This document shows, piece after piece, positions 45,772 to 54,247 of a stretch of 64,000 nt of DNA (position 1 is its first letter; the number at the start of each line of letters is the position of its first letter). Source of the DNA: UASB124 sp964446935 (GTDB taxonomy: Bacteria; Babelota; Babeliae; Babelales; RVW-14); NCBI GenBank assembly GCA_964446935.1, contig CAYUQI010000003.1, positions 1-64,000 of the forward strand, read 5' to 3'. The notes under the pieces are model-generated. The model did no database searches. It was not told the origin of the DNA and saw nothing but the letters and a program-made list of their open reading frames with translations. The position numbers were made by a program, and so were the translations under genes.

Positions 45772-46684
45772 TTTTAAACTTTCGCATCCCAGCTTGAAGC
45801 TTCCATCGTGCTGACTGCATCATGCGCCGGGTAATCCCAGGCGGTCGAATAAGTTTGGGATGTTGCTGGACAATGATTGAGTGCTGCTCGGCAAAGAGCA
45901 AGCCCGTATTTTTCTGATCAATAAATGTTTTGTATTCAATATGCCCACAGTTATTTTTTTTCGGATCGTAGAAAATACCAGACCATTTTTTCAGATACTT
46001 GTTTAAATCTTGTTTAAAAGAGTCGTAATTGGTTTTGCGCACAGCAGGATTAGCATGAGGATAATGTTCAACGAATGATTCAGGGCTTGGCAATACTTCA
46101 TACCCCTGATGCCACATTTTTAAGCACAGGTCCCCATCACCGTTGTAAAAGAAGAATGTTTTTTCGTCGATGTAACCAACGTCCCTGAGTGCATTGTTCA
46201 AAAACAATCCGTGATTAACATACAATTTGTCACCAAGGGTATACCCTACATGATATTCATCAGTTACAGACCAATCACGCCAATAAAACGCGAGCGCCCC
46301 CACCTTACGCCCGTTGGCCCGCTGAGCATCAAAAAACTTTATGCCGTTAATAATAGCTCCCGGAACGACAAGACAATCATCACTGAGCATGCACACATAG
46401 GTTCCTTGAACAACTTTAAACGCCAAGTTCATAAAATAACCCCATGAACGACGTTCTATTTGTTTTCCCTGCCATTGACCGCGATTATGCTGAACAATGG
46501 TAATAATATCCTTTTGTCGCACAAGCCATTCTAAAGAGCCATCGGCTGAACCCCCATCAACAACAATAATTTCGTGAGCTGTGTCGCACAATTCCTGCCG
46601 CACGGTTTGAATCGTTAGCGGTAAGAATTGATACCGATTATATGATCCAAGAACCACTGAGACTATTGGTTTTTGCATACACAT
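45758..46684 (-). CDS. Cytosolic GT2 glycosyltransferase
   Basis: The 308-residue protein has no signal. It shows VSVVLGSYNRYQFL, IIVVDGGSADGS (nucleotide-binding) and CMLSDDCLVVPG with the metal-binding Asp pair, then FFYNGDGDLCLKMW. It fits GT2 family rhamnosyl- or similar transferases; the sugar is not known. A second ATG six bases in (46678) has AGGA directly upstream and may be the true start. The gene follows that at 46686 with a one-base gap, so the two are an operon. Confidence 0.82.
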   Translation of the reverse strand: MCMQKPIVSVVLGSYNRYQFLPLTIQTVRQELCDTAHEIIVVDGGSADGSLEWLVRQKDIITIVQHNRGQWQGKQIERRSWGYFMNLAFKVVQGTYVCMLSDDCLVVPGAIINGIKFFDAQRANGRKVGALAFYWRDWSVTDEYHVGYTLGDKLYVNHGLFLNNALRDVGYIDEKTFFFYNGDGDLCLKMWHQGYEVLPSPESFVEHYPHANPAVRKTNYDSFKQDLNKYLKKWSGIFYDPKKNNCGHIEYKTFIDQKNTGLLFAEQHSIIVQQHPKLIRPPGITRRMMQSARWKLQAGMRKFKTIFR

Positions 46685-46685
46685 C

Positions 46686-47759
46686 CTATTTAAAGATACC
46701 AGACTTCCACCATTTCGATCCGCTCATCAAACCACTAAAATCATGCTGTTTGAAAAAATAATCATATACGGACAAACGAGAAATATGTTTCGTCAATCGT
46801 GCTATTTGTTTGTTTAAAACATCTTCAAAGCTTTTACCCGAAGGATTGTAACCAACACGACTGAATGGTTTGATGGTACACAAGTATTTTTTTCGCAGGA
46901 TGTATTTGCTTGCATAAAAATTAAAGCACGACTGCATGTGCCACAAAAGTATTCTTTTTTTATAGGTTAAATTCTGCCCGTCAGCGCGTGTATACATAAC
47001 ATAATCAATACCCTGCTCACGATTACAGCGATAAGGAATATGCGGATTATACATATGAAATAAGAGAGGATTTTGAAACACACAATAATCATCAAGTGCC
47101 TGCATGATACTTTCTATCGATTCTTGTTTAATCTGACCTGTGTGCATCAGATGTGATAATAAGTCTTGATCGCTGCTGATTATTGGTCTAAAGCGAGACC
47201 CTGACCAGCGTGTTGCAAAAGTGGTTTCCCATCCTTGCCGCTTCTGCCACGCATCAGCAGAATATGATTCTATATTCGACGTAAAAAGATCTAGTTGTTG
47301 AATATACTGACGGAACCATGCTCGATCACTAATAACAGTAAAGGCTGGACATCCTTGCAAGACAAATGTTGTGCCGGTAACCTTTTGGGCAATAACAGCA
47401 GGATCTTCATTAAAAACAATATCACCATCGTAGTGAATAATAGATTCGCCTGAGAAAAATGATTCTATGACAGGCCAACGCAAAAAACAGCGGCGTTCGT
47501 AATCACCAAATCGTTGTAACACAGCATATTTTTTTGCATAAGAATCATACAGTGTTGTAACATCATGAAGAATGAATCCTAAATCTTTAAGTGATGACGT
47601 GTATGCATCACTGAGTAAATGATAACCACTTAAAAATAAAACATGAATATCATTTGAAAAACCAAGTGATTGGTTACGCTGACCAAGAAACTGCAATGGC
47701 ACGTGCTGCTCAAAAGCGCGCTCATCAGAAACACTCCATGCGATGATGACATTTTTCAT
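46686..47759 (-). CDS. Putative GT-A glycosyltransferase
   Basis: The 357-residue protein has no signal peptide. IIHYDGDIVFNEDP contains a D-G-D that looks like a metal-binding site, and SSDQDLLSHLM resembles the region after it in GT8-like enzymes. The N-terminal strand (VIIAWSVSDERAF) and FLRWPVIESFF fit a nucleotide-sugar fold. I cannot place it in a named family with certainty. It sits directly upstream of a GT2 gene in the same operon. AAGG lies about eight bases before the ATG. Confidence 0.65.
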   Translation of the reverse strand: MKNVIIAWSVSDERAFEQHVPLQFLGQRNQSLGFSNDIHVLFLSGYHLLSDAYTSSLKDLGFILHDVTTLYDSYAKKYAVLQRFGDYERRCFLRWPVIESFFSGESIIHYDGDIVFNEDPAVIAQKVTGTTFVLQGCPAFTVISDRAWFRQYIQQLDLFTSNIESYSADAWQKRQGWETTFATRWSGSRFRPIISSDQDLLSHLMHTGQIKQESIESIMQALDDYCVFQNPLLFHMYNPHIPYRCNREQGIDYVMYTRADGQNLTYKKRILLWHMQSCFNFYASKYILRKKYLCTIKPFSRVGYNPSGKSFEDVLNKQIARLTKHISRLSVYDYFFKQHDFSGLMSGSKWWKSGIFK

Positions 47760-47834
47760 CTTTCAGCCTTTTTCACATTCATCGATATGCCGTCAAGCTC
47801 AAAGCTTCCTAATACATCCTGACATAGGACTGTC

Positions 47835-47930
47835 TTTTTTGTCATCCCTGAAATAAATTCAGGGCGGGCTCTGAATTTATTTCAGGATCCATGATTGGGT
47901 GGATGCTGAAACAAGTTCAGCATGACAAAA
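47835..47930. repeat. Dispersed palindromic repeat, family A (copy 7)
   Basis: Units in this order: TTTTGTCATCCCTGAAATAA, then TTTATTTCAGGATCCATGAT, then GCTGAAACAAGTTCAGCATG. The first unit looks like a rearranged or inverted half. It occupies the space between the GT operon and the GT9 gene. Confidence 0.83.
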
Positions 47931-48033
47931 CAAAAGCAACTTATCTATAGGAATTACAGAGTTCCTGGTCCTATAAACAGCCACAACAGACGAACAACTC
48001 GAAATGCTTAACATTCTTAATTTCAAAAAAACC

Positions 48034-49197
48034 TCAACAATTAATTATCGACATCTTATCTGGGCATACTTTATTGCCCACATACTCTAAGCCCCATCGC
48101 GGCCCCCACAACAAACCACCTGAAAACATACCCTTGGGTTGGATAAAAATACGAGGCTTAAGCGATCGTGTGCGCATCGATTCTTGTATTACCAGCGCAA
48201 GCATATCAACGGTTACCGCTTGAACACAATGCGCTCGCTTGTATTGGCATCGCCAATCACAACCATAGCATTGCAAAGGAACAACAACAGCCGATGTTAA
48301 AGGTGAATATGGCATAAATCGCCCAAAGTGCCCCCCTCCAAGAATAACAACATGCGGAATACCAACAGCACATGCAACATGCGCAAGCCCAGTTTCTGCC
48401 CCAACAGCCAAAGAGCATCGTTTGATAAGCGCAGCTGTTTGCCTCAATGTTGTCGCACCAGAAAGATTAAAATATTGGCCCGCTATATCGTTTAAATTTA
48501 ATTGATTAACATTGTAATCAGCCAGCCCACCGAAGGCTATGACAGTACTCTTTTGATGTGCAAGCACCTTTGCCAATGCCTTGCCATAATGATGATACAT
48601 ACGGTGCCCAGACAATGCCCCAGCAAACAATGCAATTGTTGTGTCTGTTGTTAATCCATGTTTTGTAAAAAAATCATCGGCATATTGTTCATCTTCCGCA
48701 CTTAGCCATACCTGCGGCTCAAGCTTTCCATGTGTAATACTAAGACCAGAAAGAAAATCATTGTATCGATCAAGTTCTAACTTCAATGTCCCTGATGATT
48801 CAATACAATGGGTATACATCGTGTCGTCCTGATCTCTGTTTGTTTTAAAAGCAACAGTATAAGGAGCACCAATGCTCGTTGCCAGACAATCCATAGCACG
48901 TTCGCGCGAATAAACAGCATGCAAAACTAGATCAAAAGCATGCTGTGTGAGGCTATCAAGAACAGTACCGCGATAGCTTTCATTGGTCATAAACGTTGTT
49001 TTATCAAAGCCAACTACTTCATTAACCAAATGACATGCTTGATACAAATCAATCAGATGCTGTTGACAAAGCACGGTAAGCGATGCATTTGCATAATAGC
49101 TTTTGATATAAGGAAGCATTGAAGAGGCAAGAACAGCATCCCCAATTGAATCTGGACGCAACAGCAAAATTTTTTTAACAGCTTCTGGATGAATCAT
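48034..49197 (-). CDS. Heptosyltransferase-like GT9 glycosyltransferase
   Basis: The 387-residue protein opens with KKILLLRPDSIGDAVLAS, the typical GT9 N-terminus. The donor half shows TIALFAGALSG, FNLSGATTLRQTAALI, CSLAVGAETGLAHVACAVG and VVILGGGHFGRF. GT9 enzymes transfer heptose or related sugars to lipopolysaccharide on the cytoplasmic side of the inner membrane, using ADP-heptose or another nucleotide sugar. The tail contains CYGCDWRCQYKRAHC, as in several GT9 proteins. The first codons overlap the end of the upstream methyltransferase gene by 23 bases. Confidence 0.87.
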   Translation of the reverse strand: MIHPEAVKKILLLRPDSIGDAVLASSMLPYIKSYYANASLTVLCQQHLIDLYQACHLVNEVVGFDKTTFMTNESYRGTVLDSLTQHAFDLVLHAVYSRERAMDCLATSIGAPYTVAFKTNRDQDDTMYTHCIESSGTLKLELDRYNDFLSGLSITHGKLEPQVWLSAEDEQYADDFFTKHGLTTDTTIALFAGALSGHRMYHHYGKALAKVLAHQKSTVIAFGGLADYNVNQLNLNDIAGQYFNLSGATTLRQTAALIKRCSLAVGAETGLAHVACAVGIPHVVILGGGHFGRFMPYSPLTSAVVVPLQCYGCDWRCQYKRAHCVQAVTVDMLALVIQESMRTRSLKPRIFIQPKGMFSGGLLWGPRWGLEYVGNKVCPDKMSIINC

Positions 49198-49957
49198 GAC
49201 AATTAACCTGCTGAGAATCTGAAACTGTTTTGCTTTTCATGCGTTTAACAACAAACTTGAACAATCGCATATGATGTTCAACAAGCTTTTTAAAAGCAAA
49301 ACCATTGATTTTTTTACGCGTTAATAAATGTATTCCCCAATGAGAATGAAAATGAAGACCATAGCACTGCGACAAGTATTCAAATGTTTTTACACTATAA
49401 AATGAGATATGTTGACCTTGATTACACGCGTAATACCACCATTCATTCGGTTGCGGTATGGGGTTTGGCAACAATTGTGTGGTAAAAAGAAGTGAAGGGG
49501 CAATGGCAAGCATTGATTCAATTTCTTTGCGCGGATCAACAAAATGTTCAAACGATTCAAACGAAGAGACAAGATCAATAGCTTTTTGATCGCAATATTC
49601 AAAACCTTTGGCAAAAATATTGTTGGTGTACACATCATGCCAATAAAAATCAAAACCCTTATCACGCATTAAACGGACAAATACTCCATACCCTCCGGCA
49701 TAATCAACAAAGGAAGCCTGTTTGTTGAATAAAAAATACAACAGTACAGCCATAATTTGAGCCAAAAATGTATTTCTCGCCAACATACCGGTGTCGGTAA
49801 TACAAATAGATTCTTCGTACGCCTCTGCAAGCCAATACGGTTTTTCCGTCTGCATAAAACCACAATGATGGCAGTAATAATAAGACACCGTGTATTTTTT
49901 TAATATCAATGACTTGAAACATTCTTGCGTCGGCGATGAACAAATTTTGCAGTGCAT
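49175..49957 (-). CDS. Zinc-finger methyltransferase (C-methyltransferase-like)
   Basis: The 260-residue protein starts with a putative zinc site, CKIC near residue 3 and CHHC near 29, as in sugar C-methyltransferases and related proteins. VDYAGGYGVFVRLM is the SAM-binding loop, DLVSSFESFEHF the motif after the second acidic strand. There is no signal peptide. It may methylate a nucleotide sugar or a glycan precursor. It overlaps the GT9 gene and probably forms an operon with it. Confidence 0.78.
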   Translation of the reverse strand: MHCKICSSPTQECFKSLILKKYTVSYYYCHHCGFMQTEKPYWLAEAYEESICITDTGMLARNTFLAQIMAVLLYFLFNKQASFVDYAGGYGVFVRLMRDKGFDFYWHDVYTNNIFAKGFEYCDQKAIDLVSSFESFEHFVDPRKEIESMLAIAPSLLFTTQLLPNPIPQPNEWWYYACNQGQHISFYSVKTFEYLSQCYGLHFHSHWGIHLLTRKKINGFAFKKLVEHHMRLFKFVVKRMKSKTVSDSQQVNCHDSSRSC

Positions 49958-50008
49958 AACGAATACCTAATTAATAAATTAATATGGTTGAGGTAAAAAC
50001 ACCCTGCC

Positions 50009-50161
50009 TTTGTCATGCTGCCCGTCCGCCGAAGCGGACTCACCTTTGCCCAGGTGGCTACGGTGGCCGGCGCGAAGGCTGGGAACTTATTTCAGCATCC
50101 ACCCTATGGATCCTGAAATAAATTCAGAGCCTGCCCTGAATTTATTTCAGGGATGACAAAA
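50009..50161. repeat. Family A repeat with internal GC-rich insertion (copy 8)
   Basis: TTTGTCATGCTG is interrupted by CCCGTCCGCCGAAGCGGAC, CCAGGTGGCTACGGTGGCC and GGCGCGAAGGCTGGGAAC before the unit resumes with TTATTTCAGCATCC. A normal reverse unit and a half unit follow to 50161. The insert is the reverse complement, with small changes, of that in the copy at 57056. Confidence 0.85.
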
Positions 50162-50184
50162 CAAGTAAAAAAAACCATACATAG

Positions 50185-51111
50185 TTACTTTCCCAAACAA
50201 CCCATCACCCCTCTCACCACCCGCTTGACCATACCACGTAGTGTCACCGGCTGTAAAACATGAATATTGGTATAAATCTTTCTGTCCAATCGTGGTTGCA
50301 TTGTAACACGCGCAGGATGAACCACCTGCTCAAGAGGTTTACGTGGGATATCATGATCATAACTTTTGGCACCTGATGCATGGGCCCCACTATACCCAAT
50401 ATTCGAAATAAGATTATTAAAAGGGGTTATACACAATGCGTTCTGCTTAATGCAGGCATAGGTCCACTGAATATCCCATGTGTCAATATCATGCGCTGCA
50501 ATTCGATCAAAATAACGAGACCAAAAGGCAACAATCGTTTGATTGCCAAAAAAATCATGTAACCATGAAGATTTTTTTAAGTCCTGCCAATCAGTTAATT
50601 CAAAATCATACTGCTGCCAGGCACGCCGCCATGTTGCCCACCCCCAAACTGGATAATATCGTGAAAAAAAATAACTTTCTTTGCTTGCTACTTTATTGAA
50701 TAAATAGCTCGTTCCAGAAATCATCATTACCTGAGGATCATTGCGGTACCGGTCAAGCATCGTTGTACAAAAATCAAAGAATGTTGGATCCGACAAACAA
50801 TCGTCTTCCAAAATAATACCCTCTTCCACATGCTCAAAAAACCATGTAGCTGCTTGACTTATAGCTTTACCACACCCTAAATTTTCGTCTCGAAACAAAG
50901 TGTATACTTTACACGACCAATCAATCTGATCAATGATTGAACGAGCCAGTGCGCAATTGATTATATCATCCTGCCGACCCGGACGAGGTCCATCAGCAGC
51001 AATAAAAAGTTTTTTGGGACGCCTCCTCCGAATCTGTTCAAACACAAGGTTTGTTGTGTCGGGGCGATTAAAGACAAGAAAGAGAACTGGGGGTATATGC
51101 GGAATCCTCAC
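50185..51111 (-). CDS. HlpA-like nucleotide-sugar glycosyltransferase
   Basis: The 308-residue protein starts with VLFLVFNRPDTTNLVFEQI, then FIAADGPRPGR and the metal-binding EEGIILEDDCLSDP, followed by YYPVWGWATWRRAW. This pattern is common in bacterial glycan-locus transferases annotated as hemolytic protein HlpA-like, and is related to GnT-I (GT13) enzymes. It has no signal peptide. The start is a GTG one base after the upstream stop codon, with GAGAGA upstream. The donor and acceptor are unknown. Confidence 0.8.
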   Translation of the reverse strand: MRIPHIPPVLFLVFNRPDTTNLVFEQIRRRRPKKLFIAADGPRPGRQDDIINCALARSIIDQIDWSCKVYTLFRDENLGCGKAISQAATWFFEHVEEGIILEDDCLSDPTFFDFCTTMLDRYRNDPQVMMISGTSYLFNKVASKESYFFSRYYPVWGWATWRRAWQQYDFELTDWQDLKKSSWLHDFFGNQTIVAFWSRYFDRIAAHDIDTWDIQWTYACIKQNALCITPFNNLISNIGYSGAHASGAKSYDHDIPRKPLEQVVHPARVTMQPRLDRKIYTNIHVLQPVTLRGMVKRVVRGVMGCLGK

Positions 51112-51112
51112 T

Positions 51113-51844
51113 CTATAATTCTCTCAGCATATACAAATCAGGAGAATATATGAGAAACTGCTGTTTAACCCCTTTGTATATTGTTGTATTAAAAGTATAA
51201 CTATGTTTTTTCAATATCTCACAAATAAGAGCTACTGTTTCTTTCTCGCCACAACGATCATAATCATCGAACAAGATTACAAATGATTCCGCAAGGTTAT
51301 TTGGAATTAAATTAATAATGCCAGCCCTTGAATAATGTTCGTTTCCCATTGGCCCATCATTGATAATGAGATTAAACTCACGATTTTCTATTAAATGCGC
51401 TAAATTCTTATAGGCATCAACCACAAAACCTTTAACGTTAATTTTCTCAAGCGGCAAACAAAGAAGGTGTATATTTTTTGATAGCCCTAGAAAATCATCA
51501 AACAGTTTGATCCAATCTGTACTGTCTTCAACAACATACAATTCGGCTTGCTTATTATGATAAGCAACATACTGAGCATTTAATTTTGTTGTTTGTCCTA
51601 GCCCAATTTCTAAAATTGAAGAAGGCTTAAAATCATTCAAGATACGAAACAAAACATATAAAAATGAATAATTTGCGGCAGCCCCGCTCGCAGAAACAGC
51701 CTTTTTTCTGAGCCAATCAGCATCAACAATAGAATGTTGAAATTTTTGTGACCACAACAATTCGGTAATTTTACTATTCATGTATGCAAGATCTTGATTC
51801 GTTTTATGCAACGTCAATAATCTACTAACGATTTTATGATACAT
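51113..51844 (-). CDS. Methyltransferase-like protein, cytosolic paralog of 27381
   Basis: The 243-residue protein begins at an ATG with AAAGGAT upstream, inside the last bases of fcl. Its fold starts with ANYSFLY near residue 57, then SILEIGLGQT at 76-85, LYVVEDSTDW and NLIINDGPMG. It aligns well with the protein at 27381 but lacks that protein's signal peptide and coiled coil. The ATG at 51859 would add five residues and is less well supported. It belongs to the fcl operon, so the cytosolic version works next to GDP-fucose synthesis. Confidence 0.72.
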   Translation of the reverse strand: MYHKIVSRLLTLHKTNQDLAYMNSKITELLWSQKFQHSIVDADWLRKKAVSASGAAANYSFLYVLFRILNDFKPSSILEIGLGQTTKLNAQYVAYHNKQAELYVVEDSTDWIKLFDDFLGLSKNIHLLCLPLEKINVKGFVVDAYKNLAHLIENREFNLIINDGPMGNEHYSRAGIINLIPNNLAESFVILFDDYDRCGEKETVALICEILKKHSYTFNTTIYKGVKQQFLIYSPDLYMLREL

Positions 51845-52931
51845 ACAATCCTTTTTCATGATAACTCTTTATAGAATTATCCTTGTAATGATCGTAAAAA
51901 AGAGTTACACCTTCGGCCAGATCAATACTTGCTTGCCACCCCAATCGATTAATTTTGGCAACATCAAGTAACTTCTTAGGCGTTCCATCGGGCCTTATTG
52001 CATCAAAAATAATTGATCCATTAAAGCCAATAACTGTTTTGACTAAAGCTGCAAGATTCTTGAGTTGTATATCACTTCCGGTTCCAACATTAATGCACTC
52101 ACCAATACAGACGTCACCATATTTTTGCATAAGAAAGACACATGCTGAGGCTACATCATCAACATACAAAAACTCACGAAAGGGGGATCCACTTCCCCAA
52201 AGCGTAATTTCGCCTTTGCCAATGCCAACATGACTAAGCACAGCCTTTAATGCGTTTATATCATCAAGATTAATTGTTGCATCAAAACCAAACCCTATTT
52301 TGTGCCGTAAAAAATCATTTTTTATAGCTTCAAAATCACAACGTTCGTACAACTTAGCCAAATGAAATTTACGTATAAGAGCAGGTAATACATGCGCCGT
52401 TTCAAGATTAAAATTATCATTCGGACCATACAAATTGGTTGGCATGACTGAAATAAAACTCGTTCCATATTGTTCATTGTAGTAATGGCACAATTTAATG
52501 GCAGCAATCTTGGCGATTGCATAGGGTTCATTAGTTGGCTCTAAAGGGCCTGTCAGCAGATACTCTTCCTTGAGCGGTTGAGGAGCATTCTTTGGATAAA
52601 TACAAGACGAACCCAAGTTCAATAATTTTTTCACCCCATTTTTGTAAGAAGCATGAATAACATTGGAAGCAATCATCAGGTTGTCGTAAATAAACTCTGC
52701 TTTATAGGTATTATTGGCAAGAATGCCGCCAACTTTTGCAGCAGCCAAAAAGACATATTCCGGTCGTTCTTGTGCAAAGAAGGCTTCCACCTCAGCCTGC
52801 CGACGCAAATCAAGTTGTGCAAATGATCTGGTTAGTATGTTGGCGTAACCAGAGGCATAAAGTTTACGCAGCAATGCAGAACCAACCATCCCCTCGTGTC
52901 CTGCTACGTAAATTTTGGAGTTCTTGTTCAT
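51834..52931 (-). CDS. fcl: GDP-L-fucose synthase
   Basis: This 365-residue enzyme converts GDP-4-keto-6-deoxymannose to GDP-L-fucose with NADPH, performing epimerisation and reduction. The NADP loop GHEGMVGSALL is near residue 10-20, LGSSCIYPKNAPQP and EPYAIAKIAAIKLC carry the catalytic Ser and Tyr-x3-Lys. It is longer than the E. coli enzyme (321) owing to about 40 inserted residues before GEITLWGSGSPFREFLY, as in some other bacterial Fcl. The ATG at 52931 starts just after an assembly gap on the side of gmd; a longer frame fused to gmd is an artefact. Confidence 0.93.
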   Translation of the reverse strand: MNKNSKIYVAGHEGMVGSALLRKLYASGYANILTRSFAQLDLRRQAEVEAFFAQERPEYVFLAAAKVGGILANNTYKAEFIYDNLMIASNVIHASYKNGVKKLLNLGSSCIYPKNAPQPLKEEYLLTGPLEPTNEPYAIAKIAAIKLCHYYNEQYGTSFISVMPTNLYGPNDNFNLETAHVLPALIRKFHLAKLYERCDFEAIKNDFLRHKIGFGFDATINLDDINALKAVLSHVGIGKGEITLWGSGSPFREFLYVDDVASACVFLMQKYGDVCIGECINVGTGSDIQLKNLAALVKTVIGFNGSIIFDAIRPDGTPKKLLDVAKINRLGWQASIDLAEGVTLFYDHYKDNSIKSYHEKGLYVS

Positions 52932-52958
52932 ATGCTCTTCCAATGTGCTTTTCTTATA

Positions 52959-53058
52959 NNNNNNNNNNNNNNNNNNNNNNNNNNNNNNNNNNNNNNNNNN
53001 NNNNNNNNNNNNNNNNNNNNNNNNNNNNNNNNNNNNNNNNNNNNNNNNNNNNNNNNNN
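52959..53058. other. Assembly gap of 100 N
   Basis: It separates the 3' end of gmd from the start of fcl. The gmd reading is already longer than a typical complete enzyme at the gap, so little gmd coding sequence should be missing. Confidence 0.98.
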
Positions 53059-54209
53059 CAACTATCCTCAACATGCTGTTTGTATGAGAACGTGTGATCG
53101 GTATACTCAAACTTTTTTTCTTTGCAAACAACTATGCCTCGGCCAACGGGTTCAAGGCCAAGATAGGAGAGGTCGTAATCAACCATAATCTGCACAAGTT
53201 CGTTAAACGTAACACGTGGCTGCCAACACAACGATTCACGCGCCTTGGTTATATCGGCCTGAAGATGGTCAACTTCTGTTGGCCTGAAATAACGAGGATC
53301 AATGTGCACAATAACATCACCAGACTTAAAAATATTTTTCCAACGTTCAGTGACACGAACAATGATACCTTTTTCGTTAACACCATGGCCAACCCATTCG
53401 AGCTCAAGACCGATATAAGCACATGCTTCTTGAATGAACTCGCGTACACTGTGACTCGTTCCTGTTCCCACAACATAATCGTCCGGGCGGTGGTGTTGCA
53501 GCATAAGCCACATCATTTCAACATATTCAGGGGCAAAGCCCCAATCTCGTTTGGCATGAAGATTGCCGATGTACAATGTTTTTTGCTTACCAGCAAGCAT
53601 ATGAGCAAGCGCTCGCGTAACCTTGCGTGTAACAAAAGTTTCGCCACGGCGCGGGCTTTCATGATTAAAGAGAATGCCATTACACGCGAACATACCATAT
53701 GACTCACGATAATTAACCGTCATCCAATAGGCATAAAGCTTTGCAGCGGCATAGGGACTGCGTGGACAAAACGACGTATGTTCACTTTGTGGTGCAGATG
53801 CATTACCAAACATTTCAGACGATGAAGCTTGATAAAATTTGGCTTGAAGATCAGAAAGACGAATTGCCTCAAGAAGTCGTGTTGTACCAAGACCGGTTAC
53901 ATTACCTGTGTACTCTGGCATTTGAAAAGAAACTTTAACGTGGGATTGTGCTGCGAGATGATAAATTTCATCAGGTTTGATGGTATTGACAAGAACAGTT
54001 ACCAAACCTGCATCAGTTACATCACCATAGTGAAGGAAAAGTTGCGCCCGCTGATCGTGTGGATCCACATAAAGGTGATCAATGCGTTGCGTATTGAACG
54101 TTGAAGAACGGCGCATAAGGCCATGAACCTCGTATCCTTTTGATAACAAATATTCAGCTAGATACGATCCATCTTGCCCGGTAATACCAGTAATCAACGC
54201 CTTCTTCAT
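53059..54209 (-). CDS. gmd: GDP-mannose 4,6-dehydratase, 3' end in assembly gap
   Basis: Gmd makes GDP-4-keto-6-deoxymannose, the precursor of GDP-fucose and related sugars. ALITGITGQDGSYLAEYLL and EVHGLMRRSSTFNT are the NADP-binding end, SSSEMFG and YAAAKLYAYW provide catalytic residues, and NHESPRRGETFVTRK is diagnostic. About 383 codons are present, slightly longer than E. coli Gmd (373), so a stop codon is probably just inside the gap. The ATG at 54209 has GGGAGA six bases before it. Gmd and Fcl are the GDP-fucose supply for the fucosyltransferase-like protein at 43092. Confidence 0.95.
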
Positions 54210-54247
54210 CACTTCTCCCTACTACCACTTTTCCGCCAGCAACGATG

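Noticed and set aside
51834..54212. A single 792-codon frame joining gmd and fcl
   Set aside because: It passes through 100 N of arbitrary length. Fcl has its own ATG at 52931, and the two proteins are normally separate.
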